From positions 1-64,000 of the forward strand of contig CACWNR010000007.1 of NCBI GenBank assembly GCA_902762355.1: a stretch of 64,000 nt of DNA. The letters are read 5' to 3'. Position 1 is the stretch's first letter; each line of letters opens with the position of its first letter. The notes beneath the pieces are model-generated. The model was given only the letters and a program-made list of their open reading frames with translations. It did not search any database and was not told where the DNA came from. The position numbers were made by a program, and so were the translations under genes. This document shows, in pieces, positions 46,625 through 55,930 of the stretch. The stretch comes from an uncultured Bacteroidales bacterium. GTDB lineage: Bacteria; Bacteroidota; Bacteroidia; Bacteroidales; Paludibacteraceae.

Positions 46625-49288
46625 CTATTCGATAATCTCTCCTTCTTTGGTTCGGAGATGAACGTATAATCCCGGGAGGAAGGTTTTCTTTATACCATCG
46701 ATGATCGGTCCGAACAAGTAGAGTTCGACATCTTTATTCTCATTACGTATCCACGAAACCTGATAGCCGCGCGGCTTACTATGCTTGGTAGGCGGATTGC
46801 TATGAGGCACGAGTGCATTCCCCACACGAGTGATCACACCGGCATGTTTGGTGATGATCTCGAAGGGGATATCGTCGCCTTTGTTCACTTTCATACTGAA
46901 ATCGTGATACACCATGCGGAACGTACCGTCCGCACGGGTACCGTTTCCTGTGTAGTTGGTGTTGATTGAGTCTATCTTACAATCCGAAGTGATGCCCGCA
47001 AACGGACGGATAAAGCCGTTGAGGAAGGAGGTATTGATCCCTTTGGCCTTCATCTGTATACGAAAACCGCATTCGCGGTTCATCGTCATGTCAAACCGTG
47101 CATCAGCTACCCCTTCTCCCATAGGACAAGAACCGTCTAGATGCATGGTATAACCCGAGCGATTGGTGATATGCGCCACGTGAGCGTTGATATCGTTGAA
47201 ATCGAGCTGTCCTACATGAGTGTCCGTGATGGCAAACCCGATATGGATACGTTGCATCTGCACGTCTGCATCCTTCACGTAGAAAGTCATCGGCAGATTC
47301 ATCAAAACCAGTTGCGGCATCAATGGAGTGTGCTTGAGTTGATAGCGCTCATCACGGAAGACATCCATGAAACTGACCTCGGCATCGATATGCTGGATAG
47401 TGTAATCTTTACGGAGGGCTTTGTGGATCGGGTTGAGCGGTGAGATAACGCAACGCTTCAACTGCATGTCTATCCATGTCACCGGCTCTTGTACGATATC
47501 CCCCAAGGCCAGTTTATCCATGTTATGCACAATACGTGACGCACCGATATGCACTTCTCCCTGGTCGCGGTGCGTGATATCACGCGTCTCCATCTTCATC
47601 GAACCATCGGGCAAGGTTACCGCAGCGTGTGCCAGCGAGAAACTATACGCGGTGTCGTTGAAATGGAAGGTTTTGTCGTAACTAAGGTCGTGTACGGCGA
47701 GCGAACAACTGTCTGCTACCACGTCCAGTTGCGTGCGCGTGCTATGCAGCGCCAGCGAAGCATTCTCTATCTGCGCGTGACGGAGCGCCGTCAAGAGGAT
47801 AAGCGATTCGCCTTCCGGCAAACGCTCTTGGATCTTCTGTTTGAGTTGAACCGTACGCTCACTCGGTTCTTTCTTCTCGTACGATGGGAAACAGAGTTCG
47901 GGGTGTTCCTCGTCCATCCATAACTCTACACGCGGACGGATGACACGGGCTGACTCAAAGAGCACCTGTCTGTCCCATAGTTTGGTGAACGCCAACGGAC
48001 CTATCTCAATACGCTCAACGCTCATATCCACACCCGGCATTTGGCCGGCACGTGCCTCCTCGGCATGGTACGCCATGCGTGTCTCGCCTATGAAGAAGGT
48101 GCCTTGCTTGTCACGATGAATCTGCCGCGTAGCCAGTTTCATCTGTCCGTCCGGCAGCACTACCGAACCCGAAGCCACCGAGAAATCATAGGCCGTGTCG
48201 CAATGCATCGCATCAGCAGTAAACTGCATCTTGTGGAAGGCGAGCGAACAACTGTCTGCCTGGACATCCAGCAGCGTGCGGGTACTATGCAGTGCAAAAG
48301 AAGCGTTGCGCACGATCATATGGCGTAATTCCGCGTAGTGGAAAGGCAGAATAATCGCCGTCTGCGCCTTACCTTCTTTCGTGCGTGGGAAGCACAGTTC
48401 CGGGTGGTCTTCGTCCATCCATAACTCCATCTGCAGATCCAGCACTTTCAATGCCTGCACAATCAGTTCGCCTTTGAACAATCGGGAGTGCGAGAGTGGG
48501 CCGGCTTCCAGACGCTTTATGCGTATGTCCGCACTCGGGATACGATCAGCGAGTGTTTGGTCTGTTGTATTCACATAACGAGTAGCGCCGATGGAGAGGA
48601 TTCCCATGGCTTGCAGGCGTATATCTTGCGTCATGAAGCGCGAGCGACCGTCCGGCAGAGTGACCGAAGCGCTCTCCAGCGAGAAACTATACACCGAGTC
48701 ATTGAAATGGAAGATAGAGTCGTAACATAAACCCTGCATGGAGAGCGAACAATGGTTGACGGCTACATCCAAAGGGCTACGCACACTATGCAGTTGCATC
48801 GAGGCATCCTCAATAAGCAGCACCTCCAGTTCCGCCTCGATATCCGGCATATGGAACTGTTTGCCGGTACGAGCGGTCATAAAAGCCGGCAGACAACCCT
48901 CCGGTTGTTTCTCATCCATCCATAGCTCTACACGCGGACGGATGAGCGACACATCATGCACCGTTATCTTGTTATCATTCAGGATCGAATAGAGCACGCG
49001 ACTCACCTCCACACGACCGATCTGTATATCGATGCCGGGACGTTGTTGTTCATCGGCGGCCTCAGCTCGGTACGTATAGCGTACATCGTTAACGTGCGCG
49101 GTACCGGTAAGCAGATTGAAAGAGATTTCCCCACAAGACGCTTCGCCTTCCGGCAGTTGGGCAAGGAACTTACTCGCTTCGCGCGTAGCGACACGCGATA
49201 AAGTAGCACTCAGCCCACCATAAGCAATCACAATGGCGGCGCCCACTATCACCACGATGAGCAAGACTATTCGATTGAAGCGTCTCAT
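46625..49288 (-). CDS. Large AsmA/DUF748-like membrane-anchored protein with three internal repeats
   Basis: 887 residues: one N-terminal TM (about 7-25) and a beta-rich periplasmic body. A unit of about 167 residues is repeated three times; its markers are VELWMDEKQPEGCLP (120-134), MELWMDEDHPELCFP (287-301) and VELWMDEEHPELCFP (454-468), each followed by an ALHS(T/V)R..LDV...CSL block and VTLPDG or VVLPDG. The architecture resembles AsmA-like or TamB-like lipid conduits; I do not know a named family. Last gene of the proS operon, overlapping the permease gene upstream. Confidence 0.75.
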   Translation of the reverse strand: MRRFNRIVLLIVVIVGAAIVIAYGGLSATLSRVATREASKFLAQLPEGEASCGEISFNLLTGTAHVNDVRYTYRAEAADEQQRPGIDIQIGRVEVSRVLYSILNDNKITVHDVSLIRPRVELWMDEKQPEGCLPAFMTARTGKQFHMPDIEAELEVLLIEDASMQLHSVRSPLDVAVNHCSLSMQGLCYDSIFHFNDSVYSFSLESASVTLPDGRSRFMTQDIRLQAMGILSIGATRYVNTTDQTLADRIPSADIRIKRLEAGPLSHSRLFKGELIVQALKVLDLQMELWMDEDHPELCFPRTKEGKAQTAIILPFHYAELRHMIVRNASFALHSTRTLLDVQADSCSLAFHKMQFTADAMHCDTAYDFSVASGSVVLPDGQMKLATRQIHRDKQGTFFIGETRMAYHAEEARAGQMPGVDMSVERIEIGPLAFTKLWDRQVLFESARVIRPRVELWMDEEHPELCFPSYEKKEPSERTVQLKQKIQERLPEGESLILLTALRHAQIENASLALHSTRTQLDVVADSCSLAVHDLSYDKTFHFNDTAYSFSLAHAAVTLPDGSMKMETRDITHRDQGEVHIGASRIVHNMDKLALGDIVQEPVTWIDMQLKRCVISPLNPIHKALRKDYTIQHIDAEVSFMDVFRDERYQLKHTPLMPQLVLMNLPMTFYVKDADVQMQRIHIGFAITDTHVGQLDFNDINAHVAHITNRSGYTMHLDGSCPMGEGVADARFDMTMNRECGFRIQMKAKGINTSFLNGFIRPFAGITSDCKIDSINTNYTGNGTRADGTFRMVYHDFSMKVNKGDDIPFEIITKHAGVITRVGNALVPHSNPPTKHSKPRGYQVSWIRNENKDVELYLFGPIIDGIKKTFLPGLYVHLRTKEGEIIE

Positions 49289-50280
49289 TTCTTCCGCTTT
49301 GTCGGCTGTTCGGAAGCAAAGGGTTCGTGTAGCACGTAATGCTTGTAGCAGGAGATACCGAGCGAGGTAAGCGGCAAAGCGATAATCATTCCTACCACAC
49401 CCATCAATGCACCCCAGAAACTGAGGCTGAGCAGGATAGCTGCCGGCCCGAGTCCCGTCACCTTACCCATGATCTTCGGCGTAAGAACCATATCCTGGAA
49501 GGTCTGTACCACGATGAACACGATCGCCATCAGCAGCAAGGTTAGCCACACCGGTTGACCGGTCTGCGCCGATTGAACCAGACACAGGATGATACACGGC
49601 GGGATACCCAACGCCTGCATGTACGGCACAAGGTTGAGCACACCGATGATCAAGCCCATCACAAAACCCATTGGCATGCCGGTGAGTGTGAAACCGATGG
49701 CAAAAAGGATGCCGACACACAGCGCGATCAATCCTTGTCCGCGGAAATAAGCGTTCATATTCACGCTCAACTCATGGACAATCGTCGATACGGCTGGCAG
49801 ATGTTTCTTGGGAATATAATCCCGCCAATGGGCACGTATGGAAGGAAAGGAGATCAACAGGAAAATGAGATAGAGCAAGCCGATAAAGATAACGAGCAAC
49901 TCACTCAACCAACTCAAACCACCGGTGATCCAACCGCCTATTTTAGGGATAAAACTCTTGATGCCGTCGCGCACTTCCGGATAGGAGAGCACCGACCGCA
50001 GATTGAGCCCGTCCAAGGTCTCCTGCACCTTCGCTTGCTGCTCGTCCGTGAGATACCTGCTCGCATCGAAAGTCTCGAAGTATTGCTCTACGGCCGGAAT
50101 CAGCAGATAGACGGCCAAGGTCATCAAACCCACAAACAGAATGAGCGTGATAGCCACCGACAAAATGCGGAACTTAACGCGGCATTTATGCTGTATAAAA
50201 CTCACTAACGGGTCTAACAACCATGCCAGCAAAAAGCTCACAAAGAACGGCAGCAATATGCCATACAAGCGACTAAACAT
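49285..50280 (-). CDS. AI-2E transporter family (PerM-like) permease
   Basis: 331 residues with about seven TM helices. The family signature occurs in the C-terminal half: GLIIGVLNLVPYMQALG and MGKVTGLGPAAILLSLSFWGALMGVVGMIIALP. Substrates vary in this family (signals, ions), so none is assigned. It begins 8 bases after the C69 peptidase gene. Confidence 0.9.
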   Translation of the reverse strand: MFSRLYGILLPFFVSFLLAWLLDPLVSFIQHKCRVKFRILSVAITLILFVGLMTLAVYLLIPAVEQYFETFDASRYLTDEQQAKVQETLDGLNLRSVLSYPEVRDGIKSFIPKIGGWITGGLSWLSELLVIFIGLLYLIFLLISFPSIRAHWRDYIPKKHLPAVSTIVHELSVNMNAYFRGQGLIALCVGILFAIGFTLTGMPMGFVMGLIIGVLNLVPYMQALGIPPCIILCLVQSAQTGQPVWLTLLLMAIVFIVVQTFQDMVLTPKIMGKVTGLGPAAILLSLSFWGALMGVVGMIIALPLTSLGISCYKHYVLHEPFASEQPTKRKK

Positions 50281-50288
50281 AGTTTCAA

Positions 50289-51956
50289 TTATTCGTGTGT
50301 AATCTCCGGGGCAACCATCTTCAGGAACGGTTCCGGCAAGGGCAAGCGGTTCGGACCGCAGCTCTGACCGTACGGATTACGCTTGAACTGTCCGTTCTCT
50401 TCCTTGCGCTCTTGGCCGTCGATGAACTTGGTTACCAGGTAGATATAGAGTCGTTGCCAATCGGCCACGAGGTTCTCTGCCTGCGAGCACGAATACGAAG
50501 TAAGGAACGCACGCGCGTCCTCTTCGTTCAGTTCTGCCGCTTGTGCGTCCACGCCGGCAATCTGCGTATTGAACTTATCGTCCCAGATCTGTTGATTCTC
50601 ACGTACGTGCGGGTACATGCGGCTGTACTTAGTGTACGCCCAGTTAGCCACAAGATTGAACGTCCACCATGCACTGGTCGGCGAGAAAGTGTAGCTGTCG
50701 CCGTTACCCTCCGCAAAACACTCGGGCACGCGGTTGATGCAGCAGTACATCGGGGTGTAGCACGAACATGCCGCGTCATCTACGCCAAACCAGAAGATAC
50801 CTTTTTTGCCGTTTCGCATCTGTGCCACAAACGACCAAGCTGTCTGTTGAGTAGCCGTTGGACGCTCGTACCAATACTGCAACGTATCCGTTCCGTTCAC
50901 CGCGCACTTGAAGCCCAGACCACCGAAACGTAACTTACTCTCCCACGGTCCTGCATCGGTGCCTTTGGTAATATCAAGCGGCGTACCTCTGTACTCGTCA
51001 CGCATACACTCTTTCATATCCTGAGCACTCACTTTGCGATTCGGGATGATCCACAGCGGCATGTGCTCGCCTTCATTTTTTCCGTTGGAATCGCGGAAAG
51101 TCTTACCGCTCGCATAGTCAAAATAGCGCTCCATGTCATCGCTGAAATGGTTGAAGAACGACCATACACGTGCCTCACACACATAGAGTCCGCTGAAGTC
51201 AAAGGGGTTATATGCAGCCTGGAAAGAGAAGTCCTTGTCCGCGCCGGTGAAGTAACCTTTCTCGCGCGCGAATTTAATAAGGTCTTTATCCCACATCCAA
51301 TCGCCGTTAACTACACAGTTCAGTTTTTTATTGACTTTCGCCTTCTTACTGATCGGCAGTTGGGTGATACGCGCCTGATTAGCGTGACCGGCGATCGCAT
51401 TGTCCGGAATACGAACAGCGACCCAGTTAGCACCTTTCTTACCCGAGCCCTTACCGATCAGATCCATGATCCATACCTCATTGGGGTCACCAAAAGAGAA
51501 CGACTCTCCTTCCGAAGCGTAGCCATATTCATTAACCAGTTTGACAAACCATTCGATGGCCTCGCGAGCCGTCTTGGAGCGCTCCAATGCGATGTAAATT
51601 AACGATCCATAGTCAATACCGACCGTGTCCCATAACTCCTCGCGACCGCCCCAAGTGGTCTCACCAATCGTCACTTGGTATTCGTTCATATTACCCACTA
51701 CCGAATAGGTGTGTGCTACTTGCGGAATCTGCCCAAGAGGACGTCCGGTGTCCCAATCTTTGACCTCACGCATAGCGCCTTCCTCATAGTCAGCGGCCGG
51801 CGAGAAATGCAAATAACCGAACATACCATAGGAGTCTGCCGCGTACGAGATCATCGTACTACCATCCGCAGATGCAGCTTTACCTACCAAAAAATTCGTA
51901 CATGCGAATGCTGCTATCGGCAGCACAAGCGCCATTAACAATAAACTTTTTCTCAT
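50289..51956 (-). CDS. C69-family dipeptidase (Ntn hydrolase), secreted
   Basis: 555 residues. Signal peptide MRKSLLLMALVLPIAAFA is followed directly by C19 in CTNFLVGKAAS, which becomes the N-terminal nucleophile after cleavage, as in PepD-type C69 enzymes. DGSTMISYAADSYG and YGYASEGESFSFGDPNEVW are family blocks. It hydrolyses dipeptides in the periplasm. It overlaps the glycogen synthase stop (ATGA). Confidence 0.93.
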   Translation of the reverse strand: MRKSLLLMALVLPIAAFACTNFLVGKAASADGSTMISYAADSYGMFGYLHFSPAADYEEGAMREVKDWDTGRPLGQIPQVAHTYSVVGNMNEYQVTIGETTWGGREELWDTVGIDYGSLIYIALERSKTAREAIEWFVKLVNEYGYASEGESFSFGDPNEVWIMDLIGKGSGKKGANWVAVRIPDNAIAGHANQARITQLPISKKAKVNKKLNCVVNGDWMWDKDLIKFAREKGYFTGADKDFSFQAAYNPFDFSGLYVCEARVWSFFNHFSDDMERYFDYASGKTFRDSNGKNEGEHMPLWIIPNRKVSAQDMKECMRDEYRGTPLDITKGTDAGPWESKLRFGGLGFKCAVNGTDTLQYWYERPTATQQTAWSFVAQMRNGKKGIFWFGVDDAACSCYTPMYCCINRVPECFAEGNGDSYTFSPTSAWWTFNLVANWAYTKYSRMYPHVRENQQIWDDKFNTQIAGVDAQAAELNEEDARAFLTSYSCSQAENLVADWQRLYIYLVTKFIDGQERKEENGQFKRNPYGQSCGPNRLPLPEPFLKMVAPEITHE

Positions 51957-53482
51957 AATAAGCGAGGATTTTGTAGTTCGTCCATTCGTTGATCCCGTTT
52001 CTTCAACGCGATCTCATAAGCTTTGCGATAGTACTTGAAGAAATGCTTCCAATCGGCTTTCTTCGCCACCGCCTCCGCCTCACTGCGGGCACGTGCCTTA
52101 TCTTCTCCGCACAGACGGTCATAACGCAACAACGCGTCGGCGATATTCTCCGCTACTTCGTTGAAGTTCGAGTCGTTACGGTCAATAACCACCACACCGA
52201 ACTGATCTTTCTGCTTGGCTGCCCAGGCTCCAAAACCAGCCAACGAAGTAGTGATCGTCGGCACGTGGAACGCACAGGACTCCAGCGGGGTATAACCCCA
52301 CGGCTCGTAATAACTCGGGAAGACCGTTACGTCCAGACCCATCAGCAGATCATAGTATTTCATACCAAACAACGGATCTTGACCGTCCAGATAATACGGT
52401 ACAAACACTGCACTCACTTTGCCCTTGCGAGCCGGGGCACGATCCAGATAAGGGATCATCACAAATGCCACCACCTCTTTTTCCGGTTGGTCACTATGAT
52501 ATATCTTCTGCGCCAACTTATCCAAAGCCTCAGCAAACACATCGATACCTTTGTTCTTCATCTCCAAACGGCCGGAGATACCTACCAGCAATGCGTTCTG
52601 GGGAACTACACCGCCCAGTACCTCGCCGGCAACCTTATGCAAGGCCTCGCGCGCTTTGGCACGACGGGCATCGAACTCCGCGCCCTTGGGTACGTAGGTC
52701 GGTTCAAAACCGTTCGGCGTCACGATATCCACCGGTTTGTCCAGCAACTGCTTGCACTCGCGCGCGGTGATGTCACTCACCGTTGTGAAACAGTCTGCCC
52801 AATGTGCCGCTTGTTTCTCTACCGAGTGTTTGGAAACCATGTTCAACTCATATGCCATTTGGTCGCCGTTATACGCCTCGAAATAGTCGTACAGCGGTTT
52901 GCCGTTGCCGGCGATCGAACGACCGATACACGTTGCATGGGTCGTGAACAGCGTGGCAATCTGAGGACAATGATCCTCCAGATAGAAGATCGAGAAAGCC
53001 GTCTGCCACTCATTCGCGTGCATGCAGAAATTCGGCTTCTTACCGCGGGTTTTCAGACTCTTGAGGATGAACTTGTACAAACTCTCCATCACCATGCCGG
53101 CGGCATAACCGAACAAACAAGACTCGTCATAATCGCCGTACGCCGCATGGCTCTGCACTTGGAACTTATTCCATGCCCAGGCATAGATCTCATCTTTCTT
53201 CGGCCAGAGAGAATCGAACTTCAGCAAGATAGCCATCGGCTCACCCGGCACTTGCCAACGACCGATACGAATGGGCAGCGGAGCTTTCCATTCCTTGAGC
53301 AGCGATTTGTCTTGCTTAAAGTAGATATCACTGTGCTCCCCGAAATCGGGTCCGAAGAAAAAGACCTTATCCGGGTGCTCGGCTTGCATCGAAGCCGCAC
53401 GCGTACTCAACACGGCATAGATACCGCCAACGCGGTTACATACCTCCCAAGAGGTTTCAAAAATATAATCAGGTTGTATCAT
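51953..53482 (-). CDS. Glycogen synthase, GT3 (eukaryotic-type)
   Basis: 509 residues. N-terminal ETSWEVCNRVGGIYAVLSTRA (donor-binding KVGG-like loop), THATCIGRSIAGNG and the C-terminal PSYYEPWGYTPLES are signatures of GT3 glycogen synthases rather than GT5 GlgA. It elongates alpha-1,4-glucan from UDP- or ADP-glucose. GT3 enzymes in Bacteroidales are shorter than animal ones and lack the phospho-regulated tails, as here. Confidence 0.92.
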   Translation of the reverse strand: MIQPDYIFETSWEVCNRVGGIYAVLSTRAASMQAEHPDKVFFFGPDFGEHSDIYFKQDKSLLKEWKAPLPIRIGRWQVPGEPMAILLKFDSLWPKKDEIYAWAWNKFQVQSHAAYGDYDESCLFGYAAGMVMESLYKFILKSLKTRGKKPNFCMHANEWQTAFSIFYLEDHCPQIATLFTTHATCIGRSIAGNGKPLYDYFEAYNGDQMAYELNMVSKHSVEKQAAHWADCFTTVSDITARECKQLLDKPVDIVTPNGFEPTYVPKGAEFDARRAKAREALHKVAGEVLGGVVPQNALLVGISGRLEMKNKGIDVFAEALDKLAQKIYHSDQPEKEVVAFVMIPYLDRAPARKGKVSAVFVPYYLDGQDPLFGMKYYDLLMGLDVTVFPSYYEPWGYTPLESCAFHVPTITTSLAGFGAWAAKQKDQFGVVVIDRNDSNFNEVAENIADALLRYDRLCGEDKARARSEAEAVAKKADWKHFFKYYRKAYEIALKKRDQRMDELQNPRLL

Positions 53483-54489
53483 TTCAATTCGCCGTCAGCG
53501 GCTAATTTAGTTACATCGGTATAACCGTTCAACTGAACGGGAGTGGTCACAAACTTATTATTATCCGACCCCACAAACGGCATGTACCATACGCCTTCCT
53601 CATTCGCCCAATAGATGCGGTTGTTATACTGCGTCTCCAAGGTCATGGCAGCACAAGGCAGCGGATCAATCTGCACAGGGTACGAGCCGTCGATATTCGA
53701 TACCCAAAGACCATCGGCACGGTAGTACACCTTACGGTTGGCGATCTTAAAGCCCTCCAGTTCCGGGAAGACGGCCTTCAATTCGGAAAGCGTGAATTTA
53801 TAGCCATTGTATATCTGCACCGTGTCCTGTTCTTTATCCAAAACCGAAGATGGGTCTTCACACGGTTTTACATCTTCCGCTCTGTCGTCGAAGATACGTT
53901 GACGATAATCCCCATCGGATGTTCGCATCAGCACGGAGTTGGTCTTCTGGTCGTGAATATAGAACGACTTGACGATCTCCGTCGTATCTCCGTTCAGGAT
54001 CACCGCCAAGCTCACTTCCGCCTCTTTTTCCGGCTCGGTGAAATAGCAGGTGATAGACTTGCCACTCGTGAGTGCTGTGGAATCCGGTACGTCCCAGATG
54101 AGTTCCAGATCGTAGTTGTACGGGTTATAGACATTGGCGGTGAAGGTATAGTCCTTGTAGATCACAAGCGTAGAATCCGATGCCGTAAAAGTAGGTATCG
54201 TATCGGTGACCGTCACCTGTTTGGTAGCCATCCAGGATTTTTTCTTATCCACCTTCAGCGTCACGGAATAGGTACCCGGCTGCTTGTAGGTATGCGACGG
54301 CGACCGAAGAGTCGATGTGGCTCCGTCACCAAACGTCCACTCCCATTCCTCGCCTGAGGTGGAGAGATTGCTAAAAGTCACACTCTGTCCGGCTCGCGGT
54401 TCTTGCGGAGAGTAAGAGAAGTCCACACTATTCTTCTTGCACGCTATCAGCGCCAAGCAGAGTGTCAATAAGATGTATGTTTTTTTCAT
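53479..54489 (-). CDS. PKD-domain lipoprotein
   Basis: 336 residues with lipobox LALIAC. One PKD domain at about 22-95 (EWEWTFGDGATS and HTYKQPGTYSVTL are classical), then a second beta domain, and a C-terminal half with YXWxxN-like blade motifs. Likely an envelope-exposed binding protein. ATG 54489 is preferred; an ATG at 54495 adds two residues. The 5' end overlaps miaA by about 60 bases, unusually long for this window. Confidence 0.82.
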   Translation of the reverse strand: MKKTYILLTLCLALIACKKNSVDFSYSPQEPRAGQSVTFSNLSTSGEEWEWTFGDGATSTLRSPSHTYKQPGTYSVTLKVDKKKSWMATKQVTVTDTIPTFTASDSTLVIYKDYTFTANVYNPYNYDLELIWDVPDSTALTSGKSITCYFTEPEKEAEVSLAVILNGDTTEIVKSFYIHDQKTNSVLMRTSDGDYRQRIFDDRAEDVKPCEDPSSVLDKEQDTVQIYNGYKFTLSELKAVFPELEGFKIANRKVYYRADGLWVSNIDGSYPVQIDPLPCAAMTLETQYNNRIYWANEEGVWYMPFVGSDNNKFVTTPVQLNGYTDVTKLAADGELK

Positions 54490-55363
54490 AATCATCGTTG
54501 GCGTTCAGCCAATGTATGTCTTTATCGCGCCTGAACCAAGTCATCTGTCGCTTGGCATAATGGCGCGTGTTCTGTTGTATCAATTCAATGGCACGGTTCA
54601 GATCGTATTCCCCGTCAAAATGGGCGAATAACTCCCGATACCCCACGGTCTGCAAACTGTTCAACTGCCGTTTCGGATAGACCGATCGAGCTTCCTCCAC
54701 CAATCCCTCTTTCACCATCTGCTCCACACGCTTGTCTATGCGCGCGTACAATCCTGCGCGATCACGCTCTAAGCCTATCTTGATGATTCGAAACGGACGC
54801 TCCTTGCGGGTGTTGGTTCTGAGTGACGAATAAGCCTTTCCGGTTGTCATACATAGCTCCACGCAATGCGCCAGCCGTGCGGGATTTTGTTGATCCACGA
54901 TCTGCCAGTAGTCCGGATCGAGGCGCTGTACTTCGGCCTGCAACCATTTTAACCCTTCGCCGTTCGCCATTCGTCCCTTCGCCATTACTTCCGCACGAAT
55001 CTCCGTCGGCACATTTGGCAGATCATCCAAACCGTCACAAACGGCATCGGCATAAAGCATCGATCCTCCGGTCATCACCACCACCTCATGAGTTGCGAAT
55101 AACTTCTCCAACAAAGCCAACGCATCGCGTTCGTACTGACCGGCATTGTAGTCCTCCTCCAAATCACGCGTCGCCACAAAATAATGCTTCACGCGTGCTT
55201 GCTCTTCTTCCGTCGGCGCGGCTGTCCCGATAGGAATACCCCGGTATATCTGACGGCTGTCGCAGTTCAGTATCGGGCACCCGAAATGCTCCGCTACCCG
55301 TAGCGACAACTCCGTCTTACCGACACCCGTCGGACCCACTATGAGAAGAAGCGTGGGCATCAA
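54428..55363 (-). CDS. miaA: tRNA dimethylallyltransferase
   Basis: 311 residues. P-loop GPTGVGKT (about 10-17), NCDSRQIYRG, the tRNA-binding VGYRELFAHFDGE and QQNTRHYAKRQMTWFRRD. It isopentenylates A37 of tRNAs reading UNN codons. A loop at residues about 127-138 reads AKGRMANGEGLK and is encoded by a repeat-like stretch (54953-54985). Starts ATGATG; overlaps the next upstream gene by 4 bases. Confidence 0.95.
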   Translation of the reverse strand: MMPTLLLIVGPTGVGKTELSLRVAEHFGCPILNCDSRQIYRGIPIGTAAPTEEEQARVKHYFVATRDLEEDYNAGQYERDALALLEKLFATHEVVVMTGGSMLYADAVCDGLDDLPNVPTEIRAEVMAKGRMANGEGLKWLQAEVQRLDPDYWQIVDQQNPARLAHCVELCMTTGKAYSSLRTNTRKERPFRIIKIGLERDRAGLYARIDKRVEQMVKEGLVEEARSVYPKRQLNSLQTVGYRELFAHFDGEYDLNRAIELIQQNTRHYAKRQMTWFRRDKDIHWLNANDDYEKNIHLIDTLLGADSVQEE

Positions 55364-55911
55364 AACATAGTACCATCATCAAAGGACAGGTCTTGGAATC
55401 CCTCCATGTCGATGTCGCCGAGATCGTACTCGTCCTTGAACTCGTCGTCGAACATAAAGTCATCGTCCGCACTCTTGCCACCGACACCTGCCAACGGATC
55501 CTCGCTCTTCAATTGTTTCGGCGCTTTGCCCTTCGACTCCACGCACTCAACGCCGTTCATCGAACCCGGTTTGATCTCTTTCAGGCTACCGAAGAAATAG
55601 CGCTCGAACATCGGATCGAAGATATAGATCAAACGCTGACCCTGCTCCTCGATCAGATCACTCAGACGCGTCTCGTTCATCACCATGTTGTCGTACTCGA
55701 AGTTCGAATCCATCTCCACGAGTGTCACTTCCTGACCCTTCTCCCATTCATCGTTGCAAAGGAAGAAAGAAGTCATCTGATCGTCCGGATAGCCTACACT
55801 CTTCAAGATAGCTTCATGTAACTCCAGAAACGTTGCATCAGCATCTGCTTCAAACACGCGGCGGAAGTTCGGATCGCCTTCCTCACACGAAAAAGTAAAT
55901 CTGTATATCAT
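55360..55911 (-). CDS. Plasmid pRiA4b ORF-3-like (PF07929-type) protein
   Basis: 183 residues. The N-terminal domain (MIYRFTFSCEEGDPNFRRVFEADADATFLELHEAIL) matches the pRiA4b ORF-3-like fold; the C-terminal 45 residues are strongly acidic (D/E-rich, DDDFMFDDEF). No catalytic residues are evident. Its position next to miaA and a DUF4294 gene is common in Bacteroidales (recollection), but the function is unknown. Confidence 0.8.
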   Translation of the reverse strand: MIYRFTFSCEEGDPNFRRVFEADADATFLELHEAILKSVGYPDDQMTSFFLCNDEWEKGQEVTLVEMDSNFEYDNMVMNETRLSDLIEEQGQRLIYIFDPMFERYFFGSLKEIKPGSMNGVECVESKGKAPKQLKSEDPLAGVGGKSADDDFMFDDEFKDEYDLGDIDMEGFQDLSFDDGTMF

Positions 55912-55930
55912 AGTTTAATTGTTTGTTATC

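Noticed and set aside
51989-53524. 511-codon plus-strand frame
   Set aside because: It lies entirely antisense to glycogen synthase, which has all GT3 motifs; long antisense frames are common with this codon use.
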